Shown here in pieces: positions 9,589 to 19,429 of a stretch of DNA of 64,000 nucleotides. The stretch comes from Parabacteroides hominis (GTDB lineage Bacteria; Bacteroidota; Bacteroidia; Bacteroidales; Tannerellaceae), in the NCBI RefSeq assembly GCF_014287585.1, contig NZ_JACOOJ010000033.1, positions 1 to 64,000 of the forward strand. Direction: 5' to 3'. Each line of letters opens with the position of its first letter. The first letter of the stretch is position 1. The position numbers were made by a program, and so were the translations under genes. The notes beneath the pieces were generated by a model. It was not told the DNA's origin and did no database searches. It saw only the letters and a list, made by a program, of their open reading frames with translations.

Positions 9589-10368
9589 ATGAACAAAAGC
9601 ATTACAATGAAGACTGCTTTGGCAGCTTTAGCTTGTACAGCCTGTATCAGTGCAAGCGCACAAAAACAGTACCCCGAACAGAAAAAAATGGAACCAGGGA
9701 TGTCCGAATACTGGACGCCACAACCGAAAGTAGTTACTCCGGGTGACATCAAAACAAACAGTGCCCCTTCCGACGCTATCGTCCTGTTTGACGGCAATGA
9801 TCTCTCAGCTTGGGAAACACCTAAAGGCGGACCGGCTGAATGGATTGTAAAGAAAGGAGTTTTCACTGTTGACAAAAAGAAAGGAGACATTCAGACAAAA
9901 CAAAAGTTCGAGAATTTCCAGTTGCATATCGAATGGTGCGTACCCAAAAACATCACCGGCACAAGCCAAGGACGTGGCAACAGCGGTATCTTCTTGCAAG
10001 ATATGTATGAGATCCAGGTTCTGGATTGCTACAACAACGAAACCTATGTAAACGGACAGACCGGTAGTGTCTACAAACAAACGCCTCCTCTGGCAAATGC
10101 CATGCGTAAACCGGGTGAATGGAATGTCTACGACATTATCTATTCCGCTCCTATCTTCAAAGAAGACGGAACTTATCGTGTTCCGCCGCGCGTTACTGTC
10201 ATTCAGAATGGCATCGTATTGCAGAATAATACGACTATCCTGGGTACTACAGAATATATCGGTTTCCCGAAAGTAGTAAAACATGGTGCAGGCCCGATCC
10301 GTTTGCAGTCTCATGGCGACCCCAGCGAACCGATCAGCTTCCGTAATATCTGGATCAGGGAAATGTAA
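9589..10368 (+). CDS. Secreted DUF1080 (3-keto-disaccharide hydrolase-like) protein
   Basis: A 259-aa exported protein with a signal peptide ending at about residue 25 (SASAQ). The DUF1080 lectin-like jelly-roll follows: IVLFDGNDLSAWE (about 63-75), a Gly/Asn-rich GRGNSGIF loop (about 128-135), YEIQVLD, and a C-terminal PIRLQSHG-PISFRNIWI segment. The fold is related to concanavalin-type glucanases, and some members hydrolyse 3-keto-glycosides. Substrate cannot be assigned. The gene is monocistronic, between two repeat-type terminators. Confidence 0.82.
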   Translation: MNKSITMKTALAALACTACISASAQKQYPEQKKMEPGMSEYWTPQPKVVTPGDIKTNSAPSDAIVLFDGNDLSAWETPKGGPAEWIVKKGVFTVDKKKGDIQTKQKFENFQLHIEWCVPKNITGTSQGRGNSGIFLQDMYEIQVLDCYNNETYVNGQTGSVYKQTPPLANAMRKPGEWNVYDIIYSAPIFKEDGTYRVPPRVTVIQNGIVLQNNTTILGTTEYIGFPKVVKHGAGPIRLQSHGDPSEPISFRNIWIREM

Positions 10369-10372
10369 AGTC

Positions 10373-10437
10373 AGTTGAAAGGTGAAAGTTGAAAAATATA
10401 AATTGAACTTTCACCTTTTAACTTTCACCTTTCAACT
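10373..10437. terminator. Mirrored repeat between converging DUF1080 and dnaX genes
   Basis: AGTTGAAAGGTGAAAGTT (10373-10390) is a perfect complement of the arm at 10420-10437. A second, partial copy of the right arm starts at 10407. It fills the gap between two converging genes and probably stops transcription both ways. Confidence 0.65.
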
Positions 10438-10439
10438 AT

Positions 10440-12212
10440 TTAGTCGAGCGTTAAATTAAACTCATCCTTCAACTTGGCCAAAACCGGATTTATATTCAGC
10501 AAGTGTTCATACTTCTCTGTCGACGTATAGGCCAAATGTTTCTGATTCGTTTCATCTATACGGACACGCATCTGAATACGGGTATTCTTCAACTGCACCC
10601 GCAGATAACTCAATATATCGATACAATTATTCGTCAATTCATCCTGTTGGCCTGGGTTATGCACACAGACTTCAAAACAATAATTATCCTGCAAGGCCGG
10701 CTTACAATTGATCATCGTATTTTTCAGATATACCTTCTTATCGATCGCAGATGCATAAGCATCCCAGTAATGCACCAATGCTTCCTGGCTAAAAGGACTC
10801 TGTATTTCCTGTACCACGGTAGCAGCTTGCGCCGTAGCCTGCGCTTTCGGGTGCTCCACTCCTATCTCTTTAATGGAAGTGCCGAACTGGGGCGGACGCG
10901 CCACTCTCTTAGGCGTCGATGCCGGAGGAGCCTGCGGAATAGCAGTCGCACCTGTCATTTCCTGCGGAGATTGTACCGGGCGTTGCAAAGGGGGAGCGGA
11001 CTGTACGGTATAAGTCTGAGTCGCTACGGCCTGCCCTGGTTGGGCAGGAGCCTGTCCCGGCCCGTTGGATGCGATCGGTTCAATCAGCCCTTTTTTTTTA
11101 TCATCAGCCGGTTGCCCGGCGCTGCTTAACTGGCAAAGCTGGATAAGCGTAAGCTCCAATAACAGGCGTTTATTCCGGCTGGCCCGGTAATTCAGGTCAC
11201 ATGTATTTGCCAATTCGATCGCCTTAAACAACAGTCCGTCGGAGCAACGCTTCGCCATCTCCTTATATCGTTCACGAATAGAAGCTCCTACCTCGAACAG
11301 GATCAAAGTAGCCTCATCCTTGCATACCAGCAAATCACGGAAATGCGACGCCAAGCCGGTTATGATATTCTGCCCGTCAAAGCCTTTGCCCAATATATCG
11401 TTCAAGATCAGGATGGCAGATCTTACGTTGCCGGAAAGCATTGCATCCGTCAGACGGAAATAATATTCGTAATCAAGGACGTTCAGGTTATCGATAACAG
11501 CCTGATAGGTAATATTCCCATTCGTAAAACTGACCACCTGGTCGAAGATGGACAACGCGTCGCGCATACCGCCATCCGCTTTCTGGGCAATCACATTCAA
11601 GGCTTCCGGTTCCGCCGTCACCCCTTCGCAGGAAGAGACGTATTCCAGATGTTCCACCATATCGGCAATCGAGATACGCGAAAAGTCGTATATCTGGCAA
11701 CGGGACAGGATGGTCGGCAGCACCTTGTGCTTCTCCGTCGTAGCCAGGATGAACAAGGCATGATGGGGCGGTTCCTCCAACGTTTTCAGAAACGCATTGA
11801 AAGCCGCCGAACTCAACATATGCACCTCGTCGATAATAAAGACCTTATATTTTCCGATAGGAGGCGGAATACGCACCTGGTCGATCAGGGCACGGATGTC
11901 GTCAACCGAGTTATTGGAGGCGGCATCGAGTTCATGGATATTATAGGAACGCTGTTCGTTGAAAGCCTTGCAGGATTCGCATTCGTTACAGGCTTCCCCG
12001 TCGGCAGTCGGATTCAGGCAATTGATCGTCTTGGCAAAGATACGGGCACAAGAGGTCTTACCCACTCCACGGGGACCGCAAAAGAGGTAGGCATGAGCCA
12101 GCTTGTTACTTTGTATTGCATTTTTAAGTGTAGTTGTCAAGGATTTCTGTCCCACCACGCTACGAAAAGTAGAAGGACGGTATTTCCTTGCCGATACAAT
12201 ATAATTATCCAT
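10440..12212 (-). CDS. dnaX: DNA polymerase III subunit gamma/tau
   Basis: The 590-aa clamp-loader ATPase. Walker A is GPRGVGKTS (about residues 44-52), followed by the four-Cys zinc site C-x8-CNECESC (about 63-78). Walker B is DEVHML, then SRCQIYDF carries the Arg finger. Residues 380-470 are a Pro/Gln/Ala-rich linker, and the C-terminal 110 residues form a tau-like domain. I start at 12212 (MDNYIV), since the upstream in-frame ATG at 12248 lies above the promoter element CAAAGATA (12236-12243, minus strand). No slippery frameshift heptamer for a separate gamma product was identified. Confidence 0.93.
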   Translation of the reverse strand: MDNYIVSARKYRPSTFRSVVGQKSLTTTLKNAIQSNKLAHAYLFCGPRGVGKTSCARIFAKTINCLNPTADGEACNECESCKAFNEQRSYNIHELDAASNNSVDDIRALIDQVRIPPPIGKYKVFIIDEVHMLSSAAFNAFLKTLEEPPHHALFILATTEKHKVLPTILSRCQIYDFSRISIADMVEHLEYVSSCEGVTAEPEALNVIAQKADGGMRDALSIFDQVVSFTNGNITYQAVIDNLNVLDYEYYFRLTDAMLSGNVRSAILILNDILGKGFDGQNIITGLASHFRDLLVCKDEATLILFEVGASIRERYKEMAKRCSDGLLFKAIELANTCDLNYRASRNKRLLLELTLIQLCQLSSAGQPADDKKKGLIEPIASNGPGQAPAQPGQAVATQTYTVQSAPPLQRPVQSPQEMTGATAIPQAPPASTPKRVARPPQFGTSIKEIGVEHPKAQATAQAATVVQEIQSPFSQEALVHYWDAYASAIDKKVYLKNTMINCKPALQDNYCFEVCVHNPGQQDELTNNCIDILSYLRVQLKNTRIQMRVRIDETNQKHLAYTSTEKYEHLLNINPVLAKLKDEFNLTLD

Positions 12213-12235
12213 TCTCTGCTTTTTTATTAACAAGA

Positions 12236-12267
12236 CAAAGATAAACAAAATAATTCATTTACCTTTG
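12236..12267. promoter_or_regulatory. Divergent promoters of dnaX and the ftsB-like gene
   Basis: TATCTTTG on the minus strand (12236-12243) serves dnaX. TACCTTTG on the plus strand (12260-12267) serves the division gene. The two -7 elements are only 16 bases apart. Confidence 0.65.
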
Positions 12268-12283
12268 CAAAAACGAAGTTCCG

Positions 12284-12589
12284 ATGTCACGCATAAAAGA
12301 CTTTTACAACAAGTATCTGTCCAGGATCAATGCCTACTGGCTGGTAACCATAGTGTTCTTCGCTCTGACTTTCGTGTTGGGCGACAGCAGCCTGTACAAG
12401 CGTTATACATACGATGAAAAGATTCGCAGCCTGGAAAAAGAGATCAAGCATTATCAGAAAGAGATCGAGGTCAACAGCAAGAAGCTGAACGACCTGCATA
12501 CGGACAAGGAAGGTCTCGAACGCTTTGCCCGTGAAGAATATTTCATGAAAAAGCCGAACGAAGATGTTTACATTATTAAGAACAAGTAA
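12284..12589 (+). CDS. FtsB/DivIC-like septum formation initiator
   Basis: A 101-aa bitopic protein. A short cytoplasmic N-terminus is followed by one membrane helix (about residues 19-36) and a periplasmic coiled coil (about 45-80). The FAREEYFMKKPNED motif near residue 82 is the C-terminal signature of the DivIC/FtsB family, which links FtsL and FtsQ in the divisome. It is directly followed, without a gap, by a small membrane protein gene. Confidence 0.85.
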   Translation: MSRIKDFYNKYLSRINAYWLVTIVFFALTFVLGDSSLYKRYTYDEKIRSLEKEIKHYQKEIEVNSKKLNDLHTDKEGLERFAREEYFMKKPNEDVYIIKNK

Positions 12590-12919
12590 ATGAACGAAAA
12601 AGCAAGAACGATAGTTTTCAATATCTCCGCCCTGCTGTTGCTCGCCGGTGCGGGATTATATCTGGCATTGCCTGTTGTAGCCCCTTACCTGTTTGCCGTC
12701 GGAGCAGCCGGCGTCGCAGTCAGTTACCTGACGATGCCTACCAAAGAAATGGATTTCCGCAGACGCAGGTTGCACCGCTACAATATATTTGCCGGATTGC
12801 TGTGCATATTCGCCTCCGCCCTGATGTTCAGCGGACGGAAAGAATGGGTGATTTGCCTGACCATTTCAGCCTTGCTCCAGTTATACACGGCATTTGTCGC
12901 TCCTAAAAAAGAAAACTAA
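12590..12919 (+). CDS. Small integral membrane protein of unknown function
   Basis: A 109-aa protein with four predicted membrane helices (about residues 9-26, 28-47, 62-80 and 85-102) and a basic cytoplasmic loop RRRRLHR at about residue 57. Its ATG directly follows the stop of the ftsB-like gene, so it is translationally coupled. I recognise no domain. The pairing suggests an envelope role, which is inference. Confidence 0.65.
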   Translation: MNEKARTIVFNISALLLLAGAGLYLALPVVAPYLFAVGAAGVAVSYLTMPTKEMDFRRRRLHRYNIFAGLLCIFASALMFSGRKEWVICLTISALLQLYTAFVAPKKEN

Positions 12920-13066
12920 AGATGAAAAATACCTACATATAGTTAGAGGTATTGTCAATATTACAATTACAGGGACAATAAAATTACCTAAAATCCGCGA
13001 TTGATGCGCTTTCCATTTATAAAGACCTTTGCATCGTTTTACTAACGATACAAAACTCTTTATAAA

Positions 13067-15445
13067 TTGAAAGCGACTATTCTTAAAATTTCCGGTTTAT
13101 TCATATTCCTCTTGGCTGCGATATCCGCCTCTGCACAGGACAGAGCGATGATCTCAGGTAAAATAATATCTACGGAAAAAGAAATCGTTGATTTCGCAAC
13201 GGTCTACCTGAAAGGAACCACGTACGGCGGAACAACCAACGAACAAGGCATTTACCATCTGAAAGCTCCGGCAGGCGACTATACATTAGTCGTATCAGCC
13301 ATCGGCTATAAGACTGTCGAAAAACCGGTTAAACTTACCAGAGGGGAAAGGACCAAGCAGAATATAACCATTACTCCGCAATCGACAGAGCTGGACGAAG
13401 TGGTCGTTGTCTCAAACGGAATAAGCCGTTTGAAGCGTTCGGCATTCAATGCCGTAGCACTCGATACGAAAGAACTGCAAAATTCCAACAGAAGCCTGAG
13501 CGAGGCACTGGCTAAAGCTCCGGGGATGAAAGTGCGTGAATCCGGCGGTGTCGGTTCGGATATGCAACTTACGCTGGACGGCTTCAGTGGCAAGCACGTG
13601 AAAATATTTATCGACGGTGTGCCGCAGGAAGGTGTGGGAAGTTCGTTCGGGCTGAACAACATCCCGGTAAACTTTGCCGAACGCATCGAAATCTATAAAG
13701 GAGTGGTCCCGGTAGGCTTCGGTACGGATGCGATCGGAGGCGTGATCAACATCATCACTAAAAAGAAACGGAACAGATGGTTTTTAGACGCATCCTATTC
13801 GTATGGTTCCTTCAATACGCACAAATCTTACGTGAACTTCGGACAGACGTTCAAGAACGGCTTTACCTACGAAATCAATGCTTTCCAGAACTATTCGGAC
13901 AATGACTACCATGTGAACGCTCCGGTGGAAAACTTCGAAACAGGAAGTATCGACAGAAGCAAGAAAGAACGTGTGAAACGCTTTAACGATACCTACCACA
14001 ACGAAGCTGTCATCGGTAAATTAGGTATCGTAGACAAGAAATGGGCAGACCGCCTGCTGCTGGGTTTCACCTATTCCAATATGTACCAGGACATACAGAC
14101 AGGCGTACGCCAGGAAATCGTGTACGGTCAAAAGCACCGCAAAGGGCATTCGCTGATGCCTTCGCTGGAATATGGCAAACGCGACCTGTTTACCCAAAAC
14201 CTGGACATGGTACTGACCGCCAACTACAATAAAAACCTTACGACCAACGTGGACACCTCTTCTTATGAATATAACTGGCGTGGAGAAAAGCACCTGATGA
14301 ACTCTGCCGGAGAACAGTCAAGACAACATTCACGGGCAGACAACAATAACTGGAACGGCACGTTGACACTCAATTACCGGGTCGGTAAAATGCACACATT
14401 CACCTTCAATCATGTATTGAACACTTTCCACCGTTCCAATACATCCCTGCTTGCAGCCGAAGAGATGAAAAGCGCCATTGCCAAAGAAACCCGTAAAAAC
14501 ATTTCAGGCCTTTCCTACCGGTTGATGCCATCCGAACATTGGAACTTTTCCGCTTTCGGAAAATACTACAACCAGTTTGTAGCAGGCCCGATGGCAACTT
14601 CGAGCACGCAGGACGAATATGTACGCAAAACACGTTCTGTCAACTCGTTCGGATACGGGGCAGCCGGGACCTATTTCATCCTGACAGACCTGCAAGCAAA
14701 GCTGTCTTACGAAAAGGCTTATCGCCTGCCGACAATTGAAGAGATGTTTGGTGACGAAGACCTGGAAATGGGTGAACTGAGCATCCGTCCGGAAAACAGC
14801 GACAACATAAACTTCAATTTGAGCTACAACAAGACATTCGGGAAGCATACCTTGTATGTGGAAGGTGGAGTGGTCTATCGCAATACGAAGGATTACATAC
14901 AGCGCAACATCACCGATCTGAGTGGCGGCAAACAGGCTGCAACCTATATCAACTACGGTAAAGTCGAGACAAAAGGATTTAACCTGTCCGTCCGGTACAA
15001 CTTTGCAAACTGGATGAGCGTAGGCGGTAACTTTACCCAGATGGACGTACGCGACAAAATGAAGACCTCTATTACCAGCAGTGCCGAAAACCTGGCCTAT
15101 GGAGAACGGATGCCGAACCTCCCCTACCGGTTTGCAGATTCCGACCTGTCGTTCTACTGGCGCAACCTCTGGAAAAAGGGCAATGTGCTGACCGTGACTT
15201 ACGACAATCAGTACCTACATAGCTTTACTTATTATTCGTCTGCTATCGGATCGAAAAATAACGACTATGTCGTACCGAACCAGTTTTCTCATAACTTATC
15301 TCTTTCTTACAGTCTTCAGAACGGACGGTACAACGTGTCGTTCGAGTGCCGCAACTTTACAGATGAAGACCTGTACGACAACTTTAGCTTACAGAAGGCA
15401 GGACGCGCCTTCTACGGCAAAGTGAGAGTTTATTTCGGAAATTAA
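13067..15445 (+). CDS. TonB-dependent outer-membrane receptor with carboxypeptidase-like domain
   Basis: A 792-aa receptor. A signal peptide (about 1-23) is followed by a CarboxypepD_reg-like domain (about 28-110), the plug (DEVVVVSNG to [10 protein letters not shown], about 110-230) and a 22-strand-type barrel ending in YFGN. The start is TTG: it gives an intact signal peptide, and the next ATG (13147) would remove it. The DUF4374 lipoprotein and PepSY protein genes follow on the same strand, a trio known from Bacteroidetes iron/siderophore uptake loci. Uptake of a ferric chelate is therefore the best guess. No SusD-like partner is present. Confidence 0.88.
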   Translation: MKATILKISGLFIFLLAAISASAQDRAMISGKIISTEKEIVDFATVYLKGTTYGGTTNEQGIYHLKAPAGDYTLVVSAIGYKTVEKPVKLTRGERTKQNITITPQSTELDEVVVVSNGISRLKRSAFNAVALDTKELQNSNRSLSEALAKAPGMKVRESGGVGSDMQLTLDGFSGKHVKIFIDGVPQEGVGSSFGLNNIPVNFAERIEIYKGVVPVGFGTDAIGGVINIITKKKRNRWFLDASYSYGSFNTHKSYVNFGQTFKNGFTYEINAFQNYSDNDYHVNAPVENFETGSIDRSKKERVKRFNDTYHNEAVIGKLGIVDKKWADRLLLGFTYSNMYQDIQTGVRQEIVYGQKHRKGHSLMPSLEYGKRDLFTQNLDMVLTANYNKNLTTNVDTSSYEYNWRGEKHLMNSAGEQSRQHSRADNNNWNGTLTLNYRVGKMHTFTFNHVLNTFHRSNTSLLAAEEMKSAIAKETRKNISGLSYRLMPSEHWNFSAFGKYYNQFVAGPMATSSTQDEYVRKTRSVNSFGYGAAGTYFILTDLQAKLSYEKAYRLPTIEEMFGDEDLEMGELSIRPENSDNINFNLSYNKTFGKHTLYVEGGVVYRNTKDYIQRNITDLSGGKQAATYINYGKVETKGFNLSVRYNFANWMSVGGNFTQMDVRDKMKTSITSSAENLAYGERMPNLPYRFADSDLSFYWRNLWKKGNVLTVTYDNQYLHSFTYYSSAIGSKNNDYVVPNQFSHNLSLSYSLQNGRYNVSFECRNFTDEDLYDNFSLQKAGRAFYGKVRVYFGN

Positions 15446-15488
15446 TTCAATTATCATAGTTATTAAATATAAATACATGCATTACAAA

Positions 15489-16892
15489 ATGAAAACGAAT
15501 CATTTATTAACCGGCATTGCCGCAGCTATGCTGGCGGGTGGACTGTTTACTTCCTGTAGCGACAACGATATCCCGACACCGGACGGGGGTGGGACAAACG
15601 ATGTAAAAAGTACATTCGTAATCCCGGCATCGACCACAGCATCCGGAAATACGACCAACGTGCTGCTTACAGCTGAACGCGTGGACGAAGGAACCGTGAC
15701 AACATTGAATAACGGTCTTGTAAATGACGGGGCAACACAATGGGTATTCTATAAAGATCAATATCTGTACGGCTTGACCTACAATCAGGGAAATGCAGGA
15801 GATACACGTTCGTATATCCAGAATGCAAACGGCGAACTCGAAACCCGTTCACAGAGCTATAAGGTTAAACGTTTCACAACTTACGGCATTTACGACAAAT
15901 ATATCATGACTCTTTCTTCAGGTGACGGTCCAACGGAATGGGCAGACGAAAACGGCTACGTTCCCCAGTCATTCCTCGTTTCTCTTTTAGATGTTGCAGC
16001 CGAAACAAAAACGGACAACGACACGAAGAACAAATCCTACCTGTCTGAAAACTTCTTAGGCAATGGCGAATATGTAACGCTGGCAGGCATTTTGGAACAC
16101 AACAGCAAGATCTATAGCGTAGCCGTTCCGATGGGATTAAGCCAGTACGGGACAAAAGACGGAAACGGGAAATGGATTCTGCCGGGCAACGAAGACTTGG
16201 TGAAAACGGAATCCGGAGGTTCGAATAGCAGCGCTTACGAAAAAGACGAGCTATTGTGGACACAATATCCGAATTCCTGTTGGGTAACAATCTTCGACGA
16301 CGAAACATTTACAAATAAGAAAATCGTCAAGACCGATAAAATCAGTTACGCCTGCGGACGTTTCAAATCGCAATATTACCAGATGATCTGGGCTGCCGGC
16401 AATGGCGACATCTATGTATTTTCGCCCTCTTATGCCAAAACAATGACCGACCCGCGTCAGCAGACCAACCTGCCGGCCGGTGTAGTACGCATCCCGAACG
16501 GAAGCGAAGATTTCGACGATTACTATTGCAACCTGGAGGAACAGAGCAATGGCAACTCTTTCCTGCGCAGCTGGCATATCACGGAAGATTATTTCCTGCT
16601 GTTGATGTACGACCGTCCTTTCAGCCAAACCGGTTATACAGCTAACCAGTTGGCCGTATTCAAGGCCGAAGACAAGAAGCTGACTTACGTAACCGGTCTT
16701 CCTTCGACAGACCTGATCTCCGGTTTCGGCAACACGATACATGTCGAAGACGGTAAGGCTTACATGGCCGTAACGACAACCGAAGGCCATCCCGCCATCT
16801 ACAAGATCGACCCGGCTAACGCCAGTGCAACGAAAGGTGTTACAGTCGAAGCGACCCAGATAACTGGCATCGGAAAACTGACGGTACAATGA
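15489..16892 (+). CDS. DUF4374 surface lipoprotein
   Basis: A 467-aa lipoprotein. The lipobox ends at Cys in GLFTSC (about residue 25), followed by an acidic SDND linker. The body looks like a beta-propeller, with repeated short strands and motifs such as NSFLRSWH and [12 protein letters not shown]4374 members sit beside TonB receptors and PepSY proteins and probably help capture the ligand. I prefer the second Met (15489), which gives the usual MKTN signal start. It overlaps the next gene by four bases (ATGA). Confidence 0.82.
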   Translation: MKTNHLLTGIAAAMLAGGLFTSCSDNDIPTPDGGGTNDVKSTFVIPASTTASGNTTNVLLTAERVDEGTVTTLNNGLVNDGATQWVFYKDQYLYGLTYNQGNAGDTRSYIQNANGELETRSQSYKVKRFTTYGIYDKYIMTLSSGDGPTEWADENGYVPQSFLVSLLDVAAETKTDNDTKNKSYLSENFLGNGEYVTLAGILEHNSKIYSVAVPMGLSQYGTKDGNGKWILPGNEDLVKTESGGSNSSAYEKDELLWTQYPNSCWVTIFDDETFTNKKIVKTDKISYACGRFKSQYYQMIWAAGNGDIYVFSPSYAKTMTDPRQQTNLPAGVVRIPNGSEDFDDYYCNLEEQSNGNSFLRSWHITEDYFLLLMYDRPFSQTGYTANQLAVFKAEDKKLTYVTGLPSTDLISGFGNTIHVEDGKAYMAVTTTEGHPAIYKIDPANASATKGVTVEATQITGIGKLTVQ

Positions 16893-18040
16893 AAAGGTTC
16901 TTTGCGAAAGTACATGTATGGCTATCGATACCTTTCGGTATCATCATTGCGATCGTCTGCCTGACAGGGGCAATCCTGGTATTCGAAACGGAGATACTGG
17001 AGCTTTGCTACCCTTCCCGTTATTTTGTTAAGGAGATGAAAGGCGAACCGCTCCCGCCGGCAGCCTTGATGGAGGCTGCCCGGCAACAACTGCCCGATTC
17101 CATTAAAATAAACGGCATACGGGTTTCTTCCGATCCCAGGCGGACTTATCAACTCGTTTTACCGGGGAAAAAGGCGGCCTGTTTCATCGATCCATATACA
17201 GCCGGAATAACCGGGATAGACGATGGAAAAGGATTCTTCATGAAGACGATGCGCCTCCATCGCTGGCTACTCGACGAGTATAAACGGGATGGCAGTTTTG
17301 CCTGGGGAAAAGCGATTGTCGGATATTCCACTTTGGCACTGGTGATCATCATTATCAGCGGGCTTGTCATCTGGTATCCGCGAAACAAGAAGGTCTTGAA
17401 GAACCGGTTAAAAATAAAAACCAAATCCGGCTGGTTCCGCTTTCTCTATGACCTGCACGTTTCCGGAGGCTTTTACGCGGCATTGCTCCTGCTTGTCCTG
17501 TCGTTAACCGGTCTGACCTGGTCGTTCGGTTGGTATCGTAACGCCTTCTACACAGCATTCGGCGTCAGCACGAACCAGCCGCAAGCTCATGCTGCAGCTC
17601 CTTCGCCTTCCGCCAAAACATCCGGTGAAAAGGATTCCCAGGGACGTTCCGGCTCTGCCGAAAGAAAAGGGAAACAACAAAAAAGGACAGACTATACCCA
17701 ATGGGCCGAAGTCCTGTCCGATTTACAAAGCCGTTATCCAGAATATAAATCAATCACCATTCAGGATGGAGCGGCTACCGTTTCTACTGCCGACTACGGA
17801 AATACAAGGGGTAGTGACCGTTACTCGTTTGATCCGGCTACCGGAAAGATCACTGGAACTCAGTTATATAAAGATCTTCCTGATTCCGGTAAAATAAGAG
17901 GGTGGATTTATTCCGTCCACGCCGGGACCTGGGGAGGCATGACCACCCGGATATTAAGTTGCCTGGTTTCATTACTCGGAGCAGTCTTTGCCATAACGGG
18001 TTACTATTTCTGGATCAAAAAAAAGATACGGAAAGGTTAG
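16889..18040 (+). CDS. PepSY-associated inner-membrane protein
   Basis: A 383-aa protein with four membrane helices (about residues 13-33, 146-165, 198-216 and 354-373) and two PepSY-like periplasmic parts. The motif HRWLLDE (about 125), just before the second helix, and the VHAGTWGG segment (about 345) carry the conserved His residues of the family; related proteins act as ferric-chelate reductases. Between residues 215 and 260 lies a low-complexity Ala/Ser/Lys stretch. It is the last gene of the receptor operon, with translational coupling to the lipoprotein gene. Confidence 0.82.
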   Translation: MKRFFAKVHVWLSIPFGIIIAIVCLTGAILVFETEILELCYPSRYFVKEMKGEPLPPAALMEAARQQLPDSIKINGIRVSSDPRRTYQLVLPGKKAACFIDPYTAGITGIDDGKGFFMKTMRLHRWLLDEYKRDGSFAWGKAIVGYSTLALVIIIISGLVIWYPRNKKVLKNRLKIKTKSGWFRFLYDLHVSGGFYAALLLLVLSLTGLTWSFGWYRNAFYTAFGVSTNQPQAHAAAPSPSAKTSGEKDSQGRSGSAERKGKQQKRTDYTQWAEVLSDLQSRYPEYKSITIQDGAATVSTADYGNTRGSDRYSFDPATGKITGTQLYKDLPDSGKIRGWIYSVHAGTWGGMTTRILSCLVSLLGAVFAITGYYFWIKKKIRKG

Positions 18041-18070
18041 AATATGTTCGTGCCGGGCGAACCCAACAAA

Positions 18071-18094
18071 AAGGGAAACCTCACGGTTTCCCTT
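18071..18094 (+). terminator. Terminator of the TonB/PepSY operon
   Basis: AAGGGAAACC and GGTTTCCCTT form a 10-bp perfect stem with a 4-base loop, 30 bases after the PepSY stop. It is the last recognisable host feature before the integrated element. Confidence 0.75.
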
Positions 18095-18184
18095 TCCCAA
18101 CACTTCAATAAAAAAATGCAATCTTCGAAAATTATTCGTGATTACTTATGTAATATAAATGCGTCTCAATAGCGACAAGTTAGA

Positions 18185-18749
18185 CTATTTGTGAATTCCC
18201 ATCACCCGGTCAAACTCCACTTTCAGGAATCTGACGAACCGTCCGTTCTTTTCACGGTTGATCTGATGGAATTGCAGAATACCGTAAACCGAATCGCGAG
18301 AGAGCTTGAATTTCTCCATCGCTTCCTTGACGGCATAGTATTCTGCCTTACTCTCCTGCTCTGAGGTCTTGGATAGGTCGAAATCCTCTTTGGGCATGAC
18401 ACGCTCATAAGGTTTAGTTTTCATCATCAGTTCAATGTCCGCACGGCGGATGAGCGACTTCTTGCCACTGATGCATGAAGCCCGAAGTTTGGATTCCTTT
18501 ACCTATTTAATATATGTACTGTCTGGTTACGCCCATCAACTTTGCTGCTTGGGCAAAAGAGAAGAAATCCTGCCCCTCGGCAGCTTGTCGAGCTTGCAAT
18601 AATTCTTGCGACCGTTTCAACTGTCGCTTACGTTCTCGGATGCGTTCCTTGTAGCCAAGATTGGAACACTGGTGGCTACAATAACAGGTCGTTGTCTTTT
18701 GAGCTACGAATGGCTTTCCACATCATTGACAAATCTTTCTTACTTCCAT
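18185..18749 (-). pseudogene. Decayed zinc-ribbon/HTH protein gene, left-end relic
   Basis: Read from an ATG at 18749, the frame gives a zinc ribbon (ICQ-stop-CGKPFVAQK, then CYCSHQC), a charged helix, and an HTH (FAQAAKLMGVTRQ). It is broken by TGA at 18723-18725 where the intact relative at 46101-46421 has Trp. A frameshift lies near 18515, then a TAG in the restored frame. The last 80 codons (from 18427) are open and encode a second HTH-like domain (FKLSRDSVYGILQFHQI). The relic has the same strand, gene family and upstream iterons as the intact pair at the right end, so it is probably what remains of an earlier related element. Confidence 0.75.
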
Positions 18750-18799
18750 ATTTTCCTCGTTTACATTGGCGGTAATTTCGCCTTATTTCTCCCGATTTT

Positions 18800-18839
18800 T
18801 GTCAACACATGTAAACCATTGTCAACACACGTCAACTAA
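18800..18839. repeat. 10-bp iteron array upstream of the HTH relic
   Basis: Four head-to-tail 10-bp units, each starting TGTCAA, TGTAAA, TGTCAA and CGTCAA, lie 50-90 bases upstream of the relic start codon. A possible fifth unit (CGTCAC) starts at 18842. One unit per helical turn suggests a protein binding side by side on one DNA face. Confidence 0.65.
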
Positions 18840-18849
18840 TGCGTCACTG

Positions 18850-19398
18850 TGACATTCGAGCTAACCGTGAATTTCTGTCGCGGTAGAAATATGATAGAAA
18901 AATATGGATAAAAACCGTTACTTCCAAATAGTGACTGGAAAGTGTTAAAAACATAAAAGTCGCTGATATACAGCAACTTTGTTCTAAATAATTATGGTTG
19001 GTTACGGTGTTTCCAAGCCATCACTTGCCGATGCAGCATATTGACATCACTGATTATCAGCGACAATTCATTTTAATCGGTACAACTTCTGTTTTCACAA
19101 GTACACAGAATGTAGGAACAAATGCAAACCGTTGTGTTTCATGGCTTTGCATATACGTGTTGTACCGCTTTCTTTCAGCCCTTTTGTGGAATGTTCGCTA
19201 TCAGATACAATGTGTTGAATGATAGGGCATTTCCGCATGGATGTTACAGAACGCTTGCTGGATACAAAGGTAGTGGTTTTCGTGGAATTTCTGTGTTTTT
19301 TGCATCGAAATATATGATTAGCTTGGAAAAATGTGGCTTTCAATGTTATTTTCATTGGAAAAAATGTAGAATGTTTTGTTTATTCGCTTGAAAAAATG
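18850..19398. other. Non-coding stretch at the left part of the element
   Basis: I find no convincing gene here. A hairpin at 18956-18980 (AAAGTCGCTG / CAGCAACTTT, one mismatch, then TTTG) resembles a weak terminator. Short open frames on both strands around 19000-19390 have no recognisable domains and poor starts. The stretch is AT-rich like the cargo that follows. Confidence 0.5.
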
Positions 19399-19406
19399 TA
19401 GTTTTG
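19399..19406 (+). promoter_or_regulatory. -7 promoter element of the DUF4143 ATPase gene
   Basis: TAGTTTTG matches TAnnTTTG, 23 bases before the start codon, with TTG at 19388 too close for an ideal -33 element. Confidence 0.5.
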
Positions 19407-19429
19407 CAAAGAGCAAATAAAAGAAAGCT

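Noticed and set aside
18095..18190. A direct repeat of the mnmE 3' end at the left edge as attL
   Set aside because: Only a six-base match (ATGCAA) was found, which is not better than chance.
18797..18845. CRISPR-like short repeats (also at 46452-46491)
   Set aside because: Units are 10 bp with no spacers and no cas genes; they are iterons.
18998..19391. Open frames of 74-89 codons on both strands
   Set aside because: No domain, no good start or promoter, and composition like the surrounding non-coding DNA.
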